The notes beneath the pieces are model-generated. The model saw only the letters and a list, made by a program, of their open reading frames with translations, did not search any database and was not told the DNA's origin. 64,000 nucleotides of DNA, from NCBI GenBank assembly GCA_965232405.1, contig OZ246966.1, forward strand, positions 620,001 through 684,000, read 5' to 3'. This stretch comes from RCIO01 sp965232405. GTDB lineage: Bacteria; Pseudomonadota; Alphaproteobacteria; Rhizobiales; Rhizobiaceae. A program made the position numbers and the translations under genes. Below, piece by piece: positions 56,314-64,000 of the stretch (its first letter is position 1; each line of letters starts with the position of its first letter).

Positions 56314-57243
56314 TTACGATGCCGCTTCGACGCTGTGCCTCGATGTCTCCGGGCCCTGGCCGGCCGTCGACCTGATGAGTGTTTCCTTTGCCGACTGCAG
56401 GTGGGCCCGGCACGCCAGTTCGATCATCGACGGGTTCCGCCCGAGCAGGGCATCGATATAGGTCAGGTGTTCGCGGATGGCGACTTCATTTCGGTGCCGC
56501 TCATCCTGCTTGTTCCACTGATAGTGGTAGTGAAAGATGAGCGTGATGATGTCGTAGAAATCGTTGACGAACCGGTTCGGCGCAGCCGAGTTGATCAAGC
56601 GGTGAAAGCGGCTGTCGAGCTCGGAGAAGTCGTGGTATCGGTCTTCGATTTCGTTCAGGAGCGACAAATGCTCTGCGCGCAGAGCTTCGATCCGCTCCCA
56701 TGAAGGCGAACTCTCCGGCAGCTCTCCGAACGCTCGCGCCGAACGCAGCTCGAACATCTCCCGGATCTCGAAGAGTTCGAGCGCGAAGCCGTCTGTGAAG
56801 CCCTTGAACACCCAGCCGGCATTTGGGCGTTTTTCGATCAGTCCGTAATGCTGGAAGCGGTTGAGGAATTCGCGGATGCCTGTGGTCGCGACACCGAACT
56901 GCCGCGCAAGCTCGAGTTCGTTGATAGCAGTGCCCGGACGTGCATTGTCCCGCAGCATCCATTCCATGAAACGCTGCTCGACCTGCGCGGCCATGGAGAC
57001 GGTTTCGGCCTCGGGGAAGCGCTGCATTGCTCCCTTGGCGGAGCGAACAATGCGATCGCGACCGCTTCCGCTCACTATTCCCCTGCGTTCCAGTGTAGAC
57101 AGGATCTTGCGGACCGTTGTGCGACTTACCCCCAGTTGCCGGCTTAGTGTGTTCTCGGACGGCAACCGATCCCCGTCCTCCAAAGCGGCCACCAGATCAA
57201 GCGAATCGTTGAAAGCGCGTTTGAACACCGTGTCGGTTTTCAT
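56314..57243 (-). CDS. GntR-family regulator, FadR/FCD type
   Basis: A 309-residue regulator with a winged helix (LPSENTLSRQLGVSRTTVRKILSTLERRGIV) at about 27-60, a second helix-turn-helix-like segment near 95-125 (ELARQFGVATTGIREFLNRFQHYGLI) and an FCD-like helical domain. The duplicated DNA-binding-like region is unusual: the second copy resembles a GntR wing too. It is divergent from the hexonate ABC operon, and a palindrome lies between them, so it probably responds to a hexonate or uronate. Confidence 0.85.
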   Translation of the reverse strand: MKTDTVFKRAFNDSLDLVAALEDGDRLPSENTLSRQLGVSRTTVRKILSTLERRGIVSGSGRDRIVRSAKGAMQRFPEAETVSMAAQVEQRFMEWMLRDNARPGTAINELELARQFGVATTGIREFLNRFQHYGLIEKRPNAGWVFKGFTDGFALELFEIREMFELRSARAFGELPESSPSWERIEALRAEHLSLLNEIEDRYHDFSELDSRFHRLINSAAPNRFVNDFYDIITLIFHYHYQWNKQDERHRNEVAIREHLTYIDALLGRNPSMIELACRAHLQSAKETLIRSTAGQGPETSRHSVEAAS

Positions 57244-57289
57244 GGAATCAGCATCTGCCTGTTCTTGACCTTAATCCATAAAAAACAGT

Positions 57290-57304
57290 TTGACTGGCCG
57301 TCAA
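57290..57304. promoter_or_regulatory. Candidate GntR operator between the regulator and the hexonate ABC operon
   Basis: TTGACTGGCCGTCAA is a 15-bp dyad (TTGAC / GTCAA). Outside it, AAAAAACA on the left and TGTTTTTT on the right are also complementary. It lies about 47 bases before the regulator ATG and 57 before the permease ATG. Confidence 0.5.
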
Positions 57305-57360
57305 GCATTGTTTTTTCTCTATAAGGTACATCTGAGTGCATAAGGGGTGCAGGCGGGGGG

Positions 57361-58401
57361 ATGAACGAGAACCGACAAATTGCCTCGAACGCGCTGTCGG
57401 CCGACCGCCAGAGCGGCGGGCCGACCGCGGTGTCGGTCGGTCTGCGTCTGCTGAGCGTCGGACCGCTGCTGATCCTGGTCGCCCTGATTGTCGTCATCAG
57501 TCTGCTCACGCCGCATTTCCTCAAACCGGGAAACATCAGCAATATTCTTGCCCAGACGGCGGTCATCGCGATCGTCGCGATGGGACAGCATCTGGTGATC
57601 CTGACCCGCGGGATCGACCTGTCTGTCGGGGCAAACCTGGCGCTTGCCACGGTAGTTGGCGCCCTTGCCTATCGCGTGGCCGATTCATCGGTAGTCGTCA
57701 TCCTGGCCATGGTGTTGACCGGTGCGCTGGTCGGCGCAGTAAATGGCATCGTTTTCGTCTTCGGACGCCTGCCGCATCCTTTCATCATCACGCTTGCAAC
57801 GCTTAGCATCTGCCGCGGATTGGCACTCGAATCCGCTGTCGGCCACACGACGATGCGCGGAATGCCCGAATTCATCTCGTCGCTTGGCGGATCCTGGACC
57901 TTCGGTATCCCCAATTCGTTCTTCGTGGTCTTTGGCGTGGCGGCGTTGCTGCTGGTGCTGGCCAAAGCCATGGTCTGGGGACGGTGGATTTATGCCGTGG
58001 GCGGCAAGCCTGAGGCGGCGGTGCAGATGGGTATCCCGGTTCGCTGGGTCCTCGTTTCGGCCTACGTCATTTCGGGATTGTGTGCAGGCATCGGAGCCGT
58101 CGTTCTTGCCGGCCGAACTCAGGCGGGCTCGCCGCTCTACGGCAACCTTCTGGAACTCGACACGATCGCGGCGGTCATCATCGGCGGTGCAAGTTTTCTG
58201 GGCGGACGCGGCCATATCGGGCATGCGCTTGTCGGCGCAGTGATGATCGGTGTCATTCGCAACGCGCTGAACCTTCTGGGCGTCGACGTCTTCTTCCAGA
58301 TGATCGCCATCGGCCTTGTTATCGTCATGGCCGTGGAAGGCGACGTGCTACGCAACTATCTCGAAAGCCGTGCCAGAACGATGCAGGCGGGGAGAGCCTG
58401 A
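57361..58401 (+). CDS. Ribose-type ABC transporter permease of the hexonate operon
   Basis: A 346-residue RbsC-type permease with a 25-residue soluble N terminus. Diagnostic motifs are MGQHLVILTRGIDLSVGANLAL and LDTIAAVIIGGASFLGGRGHIG. It is the first gene of the operon, an unusual place for a permease, and its stop overlaps the ATPase start by one base (TGATG). Confidence 0.9.
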   Translation: MNENRQIASNALSADRQSGGPTAVSVGLRLLSVGPLLILVALIVVISLLTPHFLKPGNISNILAQTAVIAIVAMGQHLVILTRGIDLSVGANLALATVVGALAYRVADSSVVVILAMVLTGALVGAVNGIVFVFGRLPHPFIITLATLSICRGLALESAVGHTTMRGMPEFISSLGGSWTFGIPNSFFVVFGVAALLLVLAKAMVWGRWIYAVGGKPEAAVQMGIPVRWVLVSAYVISGLCAGIGAVVLAGRTQAGSPLYGNLLELDTIAAVIIGGASFLGGRGHIGHALVGAVMIGVIRNALNLLGVDVFFQMIAIGLVIVMAVEGDVLRNYLESRARTMQAGRA

Positions 58402-59177
58402 TGAACGCTCCGGCCGCACCTGGCGCCCACATGCCCGCGCTAATGGTAACCGAAGCACGCAAACGCTTCGGCGCAGTGGATGCCCTGAAGGGAGTGAGCC
58501 TGACTGCCCATGCCGGTGAGGTACTGGCGCTGCTGGGCGACAACGGAGCAGGCAAGTCGACGCTGGTGAAATGTATCAGCGGCGTTCATTCCCTCGACGA
58601 GGGCCAGGTTCTGCTGGACGGAGACCCGGTGACGATTCCCACGCCGGCGGCTGCTCGCCGCGCCGGCATCGAGACGGTCTACCAGGATCTTGCGCTTTTC
58701 GACAATCTGACGCCGTCGCAGAACTTCTATTGCGGCCGGGAGATTGCCGGGCCTGCATGGCTGCCGCGCGGGCTTCGGTTCCTGAACAAGCGCGCCATGG
58801 ATCATGACGCCGCCGAGATCATCGACAGGCTGAAGGTCAAGCTGCCGAAATTCGACGCGCCGGTGGCGCTCATGTCCGGCGGCCAGCGACAAGCGATCGC
58901 TGTTGCCCGCGCCGCAATGTTTGCCCGCAAGGTCGTGATCCTCGACGAGCCGACGGCTGCGCTTGGACTGCGCGAATCCCGCAAGGTGCTCGACCTGATC
59001 CTGCAACTGCGGGCCGAGGGCAAAGCGATCATCCTCATCACCCACAACATGGAACACGTCATCGAACTTGCCGACCGCGCGGTGGTGCTGCTGCAGGGCC
59101 GAAAGGTGGGCGAGTTGAAACCTGACCGCACCAATCAGCAGGAACTCGTCTCCATGATCGTGGGTGCCGAGACATAG
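58401..59177 (+). CDS. Ribose-type ABC transporter ATPase, single-domain
   Basis: A 258-residue ATPase with one nucleotide-binding domain (GDNGAGKST, MSGGQRQAIAVARA, VVILDEPTAALGLRES). RbsA proteins usually carry two domains; this short type is known for FrcA-like systems and acts as a homodimer. It lies between the permease and the binding-protein genes. Confidence 0.9.
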   Translation: MNAPAAPGAHMPALMVTEARKRFGAVDALKGVSLTAHAGEVLALLGDNGAGKSTLVKCISGVHSLDEGQVLLDGDPVTIPTPAAARRAGIETVYQDLALFDNLTPSQNFYCGREIAGPAWLPRGLRFLNKRAMDHDAAEIIDRLKVKLPKFDAPVALMSGGQRQAIAVARAAMFARKVVILDEPTAALGLRESRKVLDLILQLRAEGKAIILITHNMEHVIELADRAVVLLQGRKVGELKPDRTNQQELVSMIVGAET

Positions 59178-59253
59178 AGGAATTCGCCGCCGCATCCGGG
59201 GGCGAAATGAAGGATCGGTTCATTCAGAATCGATCCAGAATGGGAGGAGTAGG

Positions 59254-60168
59254 ATGAAATTACGAATGTTGCTGGCGGGGCTGGCGATTGCGTTTGCAAG
59301 CGCAGGTTCCGCGTCCGCGGAAGACATCAAGCTCGGCTTCATTACAAAGTTCCCGGTGCCGTTCTTCGCCACCATGGAAAACGCAGCCAAAGCTTATGCC
59401 GCGGCGAACCCTGGCGTGGAGATCGTCTATGGACAGGGAACGTCGGCCACCGACATCGAGGGGCAGATCGCCCTTGTTGAATCGATGGTCACGCGTGGCG
59501 TGCAGGGCATAGCCATCACGCCCGTTGATCCGACTGTCGCCGCCGCGCTGGACAGGGCCATCGAAGCAGGGGTCAAGATCGTTCTGATGGACAACAACAT
59601 CCCTGACTGGGATGGCCGCACGGCGCTTGCAACCACCGACAACTACAATGCGGGCAAAATCGCTGGCGCGCATCTGAGAACCGTGCTCAAGGATGGCGAC
59701 ACCCTGGGCATTCTGGAAGGCGTACCGGGCGTTCCCTCGCTCGACGACCGCGTCAACGGCATGCTGGAGGGACTCCAGGGCGTCGATGTCGAGATTGTCG
59801 GCAGGGGTGCGACCAACTGCACCGAGGAACTCGGCATCAGCGTCGCTGAAGATCTGCTGACGGCCAATCCGGACCTCAAGGCCATCTACGCGGCCTGCGG
59901 CCCGCCCGCGGCAGGCGCAGCACGCGCAATCACCAATGCCGGAATCGCGAACGACGCAATTGTTCTTGTCGGCTTCGATTTCTGCTGCGGCGAGGAAGAA
60001 GCGCTGACGGCTGGTGTGGAAGACGCGACCGTCGCCCAGTTCCCGTCCAAGATGGCGGAACTCGGCGTGGATGCCCTCGTCAGATCAATCCGCGGAGAGA
60101 CGGTGGAATCGCTGATCGACTCCGGCGCCGCCCTTGTCACCAAGGACAACATGGCGCAGTTCAAATAG
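59254..60168 (+). CDS. Periplasmic binding protein of the hexonate-linked ABC transporter
   Basis: A 304-residue ribose-binding-type receptor with a signal peptide ending at GSASA-ED. The first strand KLGFITKFPVPFFATMENAAK and later GIAITPVDPTVAAALDRAIEAGVKIVLMDNN are typical. The start at 59254 follows GGGAGGAGTAGG. The enzymes that follow suggest a hexonate or uronate ligand. Confidence 0.88.
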   Translation: MKLRMLLAGLAIAFASAGSASAEDIKLGFITKFPVPFFATMENAAKAYAAANPGVEIVYGQGTSATDIEGQIALVESMVTRGVQGIAITPVDPTVAAALDRAIEAGVKIVLMDNNIPDWDGRTALATTDNYNAGKIAGAHLRTVLKDGDTLGILEGVPGVPSLDDRVNGMLEGLQGVDVEIVGRGATNCTEELGISVAEDLLTANPDLKAIYAACGPPAAGAARAITNAGIANDAIVLVGFDFCCGEEEALTAGVEDATVAQFPSKMAELGVDALVRSIRGETVESLIDSGAALVTKDNMAQFK

Positions 60169-60179
60169 GACGTCCGGGG

Positions 60180-60198
60180 GCCGGCAAACCATGCCGGC
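60180..60198 (+). other. Hairpin after the hexonate binding-protein gene
   Basis: A 7-bp perfect stem GCCGGCA / TGCCGGC with a 5-base loop, extendable by a G-T pair and three G-C pairs, begins 11 bases after the stop. It separates the transporter genes from the catabolic genes. Confidence 0.55.
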
Positions 60199-60246
60199 TC
60201 CCGCTCAATCCATCAATCAACAACGCTGTGACTGGAGTGGCAGGCG

Positions 60247-61257
60247 GTGGAAGCGCTCGTTTGTCTGGAGCCTGGCAAGCTGAAATTGACGGAGCTGGCA
60301 GCCCCCAAGGCCGGCCCGGAAATAGCGCTGGTGCGCCCGCATCGTGTCGGCATCTGCGGCACGGACTATCATATTTTCGAGGGCAAGCACCCCTATCTCG
60401 AATACCCCCGGATCATGGGTCATGAACTCGCTGTAGAGGTTGTTGAAGCACCTTCTGGTTCCGGCCTCGCCATCGGCGACATCTGTGTCGTCAATCCCTA
60501 TCTGTCCTGCGGCAACTGCGTGGCGTGCCGGGCCGGCAAGCCGAATTGCTGCGTGAACATTTCAGTGCTTGGCGTTCACCGGGACGGAGGCATGGCCGCA
60601 CTCCTTGCACTGCCGGCGGGCAATCTCATCCCGGCTGCCGGGTTGACGGCCGACGAATGCGCAACAGTCGAATTCCTGGCAATTGGTGCACACGCCGTGC
60701 GCCGCAGTGGCGTAACAGGGAAAGAGCGGGCGCTTGTCGTCGGCGCCGGACCGATAGGCCTCGGCGTGGCGTTGTTCGCCAAACGAGCCGGCGCATCGGT
60801 GACTGTTCTCGATGTCGACTCCGGGCGCGCGGCAGCAGCGAAGTCTGTCGCGAAGGTAGAAACGGTGGCCGTGGGCGTGGACGTTCCGCAAGCAGCCGGC
60901 CTGATCGCCGATGGCGAAGGCTTCGACGTCGTGTTCGACGCAACCGGTAGCCAGAAAGCCATGGAGAACGGTTTCGGGTTCGTTGCCCATGGCGGTCGAT
61001 ATGTTCTGGTCAGCGTGGTGAAGGATTCGATCACCTTCTCCGACCCGGACTTTCACCGCAAGGAAATGACGCTGCTGGGCAGCAGGAATGCTACCTCCAT
61101 CGATTTCGAGGACGTTATCGCGGCAATCAAGGACGGTGCGGTTCCCGTCGATCGCCTCATCACGCATCGCACCAGCCTGCGGGACGCGGTTCATGACATT
61201 CCCCGCTGGGCGGCGCACAAGGACGGGCTCATCAAGGCTCTGATCGAAATTGACTGA
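60247..61257 (+). CDS. Zinc-dependent alcohol dehydrogenase, L-galactonate 5-dehydrogenase-like
   Basis: A 336-residue medium-chain dehydrogenase. The catalytic zinc site is in GICGTDYHIFEGKHPY and GHE, the structural zinc is held by CGNCVACRAGKPNC, and the cofactor site is VVGAGPIGLGVALFAKR. The start is a GTG at 60247. The relatives I recall best are E. coli LgoD (L-galactonate to D-tagaturonate) and threonine or sorbitol dehydrogenases. Its position before a hexonate reductase and altronate dehydratase favours a sugar acid substrate. Confidence 0.8.
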   Translation: MEALVCLEPGKLKLTELAAPKAGPEIALVRPHRVGICGTDYHIFEGKHPYLEYPRIMGHELAVEVVEAPSGSGLAIGDICVVNPYLSCGNCVACRAGKPNCCVNISVLGVHRDGGMAALLALPAGNLIPAAGLTADECATVEFLAIGAHAVRRSGVTGKERALVVGAGPIGLGVALFAKRAGASVTVLDVDSGRAAAAKSVAKVETVAVGVDVPQAAGLIADGEGFDVVFDATGSQKAMENGFGFVAHGGRYVLVSVVKDSITFSDPDFHRKEMTLLGSRNATSIDFEDVIAAIKDGAVPVDRLITHRTSLRDAVHDIPRWAAHKDGLIKALIEID

Positions 61258-62731
61258 ACATGATCCTGTCCGGCGGCTCTCTCTGGCAGCGGCGGCAGGG
61301 CGCCTGCCCTATGACCGATCAGCGATCAGTCCCGGTATCGTTCATCTCGGTGTTGGCGCCTTCTGCCGGGCCCACATCGGCGTCTATTTGGACGATATTC
61401 TCGCCACCGATCCATCCTGGGGGATCATAGGCGTTTCGCTCAGGCGACCCGATACCCGGGACGCTCTGGCCCCGCAGGACTTCCTCTATTCCGTCGCGGT
61501 CCGCCGTGGTTCCGGGATGGAAACAAGGACTATCGGTTCGCTGCTCGACGTCCTGGTCGGCGGCACGCAAGGTGCCGAAATCATCTCGGCGATGACGGAT
61601 CCGCGAATCCGGATCGTCTCCCTGACGGTAACGGAAAAAGGTTATTGCCACGATCCGGCGACCGGCGCGCTCGATGCCAATCACCCCGATATTCTTCATG
61701 ACATCGCAAATCCGGAAGCGCCTGTATCAGCGCCGGGGCTGATCGTCAGAGCGCTGGAATTGCGGCAGCTGGCAGGGATACCCCCATTCACCGTACTTTG
61801 CTGCGACAACCTCCCCGCCAACGGTGAAACGGCTGCGCGTGTCGTAACCGGATTTGCCGAGCTGCGCGATACGGACCTCGCTGCCTTCATCCAACGCGAG
61901 GTTGCCTTCCCATCGACCATGGTTGACCGGATTGTACCGGCGACGACCGAGCAGGATCGGGAGCTCGTTTTCGAGGCAACGGATTTGTGGGACGAGTGGC
62001 CGGTGATGACCGAACCCTTCACTCAATGGGTCATCGAGGATCGCTTCTATACGGATCGTCCGCGCTTCGAAGATTTTGGTGCGGAACTCGTGCCGGACGT
62101 CAGGCCGTTTGAACTCACGAAACTACGCATGCTGAACGGAAGTCACTCTACTCTCGCCTATCTCGGGCACCTCGCCGGGTATGAGTTTATAGATGAGGCA
62201 ATCGGCAACAGCGCGCTGCGTACCCTCGTTACTGACCTCATGACGGAGGAAGTGATGCCCACCCTGCCCCCTGGTATGGGAGATCTAGCCACGTATCGCG
62301 ACACGCTGATCGACCGGTTCGGCAATCCGGCGTTGAAGCACCGCACCTGGCAGATCGCCATGGATGGTAGCCAGAAACTGCCGCAGCGTCTTCTGGCAAC
62401 CATTCGCGTCCGGTTGGCCGCGGGTCTCACCGTCAATCGCCTGGCCCTCGGTGTTGCAGCGTGGATGCGTTATGTCGCCGGTGTCGACGAGCGCGGCAAA
62501 GCCATAGATGTAAGGGACCCGATGGCGGCTTTGCTGCGACAGGCAACTAACAATGCAGGCCAGGATCGTGAAGCCCTGGTAAAGGGCTTGCTCGGCATCC
62601 GCGAAATCTTCGGGCACGACCTTTCTCGCGACGGGAACTTTGCATCCATCGTCTCGAAACACGTCATCTCGCTATTTGAACACGGAGCGCTTAGAACGGC
62701 CGCCAACACCAACAGCCAGTCAGTTGCATGA
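61250..62731 (+). CDS. uxuB: Hexonate oxidoreductase of the mannitol dehydrogenase family (UxuB-like)
   Basis: A 493-residue long-chain dehydrogenase that interconverts a keto-uronate and a hexonate with NADH. VHLGVGAFCRAHIGVYLDDIL marks the cofactor domain, and MLNGSHSTLAYLG the catalytic lysine region (TKLRMLNGSHS). MDGSQKLPQR is typical of fructuronate reductase (UxuB). It starts at a TTG overlapping the previous gene by 8 bases. It is followed by uxaA, not uxuA, so it may really act as tagaturonate reductase. It is a distant paralogue of mtlK at 6 kb. Confidence 0.82.
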   Translation: MTEHDPVRRLSLAAAAGRLPYDRSAISPGIVHLGVGAFCRAHIGVYLDDILATDPSWGIIGVSLRRPDTRDALAPQDFLYSVAVRRGSGMETRTIGSLLDVLVGGTQGAEIISAMTDPRIRIVSLTVTEKGYCHDPATGALDANHPDILHDIANPEAPVSAPGLIVRALELRQLAGIPPFTVLCCDNLPANGETAARVVTGFAELRDTDLAAFIQREVAFPSTMVDRIVPATTEQDRELVFEATDLWDEWPVMTEPFTQWVIEDRFYTDRPRFEDFGAELVPDVRPFELTKLRMLNGSHSTLAYLGHLAGYEFIDEAIGNSALRTLVTDLMTEEVMPTLPPGMGDLATYRDTLIDRFGNPALKHRTWQIAMDGSQKLPQRLLATIRVRLAAGLTVNRLALGVAAWMRYVAGVDERGKAIDVRDPMAALLRQATNNAGQDREALVKGLLGIREIFGHDLSRDGNFASIVSKHVISLFEHGALRTAANTNSQSVA

Positions 62732-64000
62732 ATACCTCCGAACAAAACACGATACGGCTGCATCCGGACGACAATGTCGTGATTGCGATCCGTGACCTGA
62801 TGCCCGGGGACAAGATCGAGGGCGTTTCGGTTCCGCTCGCCAAATCGGTGCCTCGCGGCCACAAGATCGCGACCGCAGCGATTGCAGCGGGCGCCAATGT
62901 CTATCGCTACGGCCAGATCATCGGTCAGGCGACGGCGGACATCGCACAGGCAGAGCATGTGCATCAGCACAATCTGGGCATGGGCGAACACAGGCAAGAC
63001 TATGGTTTCGCCAGCCGCAATATGCCGCTACCACCGGTCGGGGAGCAGCGGACCTTCATGGGTTATCGCCGCGCCGACGGAAAGGTGGGCACGCGCAACT
63101 ACATCGGCATCCTGACAACGGTGAACTGCTCCGGCTCTGTCGCCAAGTTCATTGCCGAGGCAGCGGAGAAGGCGGGGCTTCTCAGGGAATACCCGAATGT
63201 CGACGGCATTGTTCCGATTGTTCATGCAACTGGCTGCGGCATGTCTGGGCAGGGCGAAGGTTATGCCACGCTCATGCGCACACTTTCAGGATATGCGCGC
63301 AATCCCAATTTCGGCGGCATTCTGCTGATTGGCCTTGGCTGCGAGGTGTTGCAGATCCCCGAGCTTGTGAGCGGCCGCCGTATTCGCGCCGACGGCATGC
63401 TTCGTTACATGACCATTCAGCAGGAAGGCGGCACCCGCAAGGCCATCGAACGCGGCCTCGAAGCACTGAGCGGCGTGGCCGAATTCGCCAACCGGCAGGC
63501 GCGCGAGCCGGCACCGCTTTCCGAACTGATGGTTGGCCTCCAGTGTGGTGGTTCAGACGGCTATTCCGGCATCACCGCCAACCCGGCGTTGGGCTACGCA
63601 TCCGACCTTCTGGTACGCCACGGCGGCACGTCGATCCTCTCCGAAACTTCTGAAATCTATGGCGCCGAGCATCTGCTGACGCGACGGGCCGAGAACCCTG
63701 AAATTGGCGAAAAGCTCATCGAGCGGGTGCGCTGGTGGGAGGACTATACAGCGCGCAATGGTGGCGAGATGGACAACAATCCCTCTCCCGGCAACAAGCG
63801 TGGCGGGCTGACGACAATCCTGGAAAAGTCTCTCGGCGCGGTCGCCAAGGGCGGCACGGCGCCGCTGCGCGGCGTATACAAGTTTGGCGAGTTGATAGAC
63901 ACGAAGGGCTTTGTTTTCATGGACAGCCCAGGCTTCGATCCATGCTCTGTCACCGGCCAGATCGCGTCCGGCGCCAACTTGATCGCCTTCACCACCGGGC
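62728..64000 (+). CDS. uxaA: Altronate dehydratase, 3' end cut by the window
   Basis: Converts D-altronate to 2-keto-3-deoxygluconate using an iron-dependent site. The ATG at 62728 overlaps the previous stop (ATGA). The first 90 residues are the SAF domain (RLHPDDNVVIAIRDLMPGD, EHVHQHNLGMGEH), followed by the UxaA core with GYRRADGKVGTRNYIGILTTVNCS, HATGCGMSGQGEGY and GLQCGGSDGYSGITANPALG. The frame is open to the end of the window; about 424 of some 500 residues are present. Confidence 0.95.
   Translation, partial: MNTSEQNTIRLHPDDNVVIAIRDLMPGDKIEGVSVPLAKSVPRGHKIATAAIAAGANVYRYGQIIGQATADIAQAEHVHQHNLGMGEHRQDYGFASRNMPLPPVGEQRTFMGYRRADGKVGTRNYIGILTTVNCSGSVAKFIAEAAEKAGLLREYPNVDGIVPIVHATGCGMSGQGEGYATLMRTLSGYARNPNFGGILLIGLGCEVLQIPELVSGRRIRADGMLRYMTIQQEGGTRKAIERGLEALSGVAEFANRQAREPAPLSELMVGLQCGGSDGYSGITANPALGYASDLLVRHGGTSILSETSEIYGAEHLLTRRAENPEIGEKLIERVRWWEDYTARNGGEMDNNPSPGNKRGGLTTILEKSLGAVAKGGTAPLRGVYKFGELIDTKGFVFMDSPGFDPCSVTGQIASGANLIAFTTG

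Overview
The window is 64 kb of GC-rich, gene-dense DNA from an alphaproteobacterium, most likely Hyphomicrobiales of a Mesorhizobium/Phyllobacterium-like type (inference). The evidence is the combination of a polyol smo/mtlK operon, aquaporin-type arsenic resistance, nirK/nirV/nnrS/pseudoazurin, many ABC and TRAP uptake systems with adjacent regulators, and frequent ATGA/TGATG gene overlaps. I see no rRNA, tRNA, CRISPR array, prophage or insertion sequence. Both ends cut genes: cobT on the left and an altronate dehydratase (uxaA) on the right.

Layout. 1-1.6 kb: end of cobT and a DUF2161 nuclease-fold protein. 1.7-3.7 kb: arsenic operon (arsR, thioredoxin-type arsC, aqpS, glutaredoxin-type arsC). 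3.7-12.8 kb, minus strand: polyol operon (binding protein, two permeases, ATPase, mannitol 2-dehydrogenase, HAD-FGGY kinase fusion) with a SorC-type regulator. 13-17.6 kb, minus: complete branched-chain-amino-acid-type ABC transporter. 17.8-20.9 kb: kynurenine-formamidase-like hydrolase, pyrC, FMN lactate dehydrogenase. 21.2-29.8 kb: peptide-type ABC operon, a 40-residue membrane protein, a LysR regulator and a paralogous orphan binding protein. 30-35 kb: nitrite/NO island (DUF1858, Crp/Fnr regulator, pseudoazurin, nnrS, nirV, nirK). 35-42.4 kb: uronate catabolism (two SDRs including kduD, kduI, GntR regulator, TRAP transporter, kdgK). 42.6-49.5 kb: arabinofuranosidase locus (ArsR-like regulator with a large C-terminal domain, GH51 enzyme, ABC transporter). 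49.8-56.1 kb: ribose-type ABC operon with TetR regulator and an esterase. 56.3-64 kb: GntR regulator and a second ribose-type ABC operon leading into hexonate enzymes.

How it fits together. Most of the window is a set of carbon-source modules, each with a transporter, a regulator and first catabolic steps. The kdu module and the 57-64 kb hexonate module should both yield 2-keto-3-deoxygluconate, for which kdgK at 41.5 kb is the kinase. The nitrite island carries three TTG-N8-CAA boxes, one before each transcription unit, fitting one NnrR-type regulon.

Two patterns recur. A strong GC-rich hairpin lies 6 to 20 nt after the stop codon of almost every periplasmic binding-protein gene and of nirK. 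Several regulators have a well-formed candidate operator beside them: tandem sites before the kdu TRAP genes, CAATTG sites over the polyol promoter, and a palindrome between the hexonate GntR and its operon. Positions and motifs were read by eye; functional assignments come from family recognition and not from searches.
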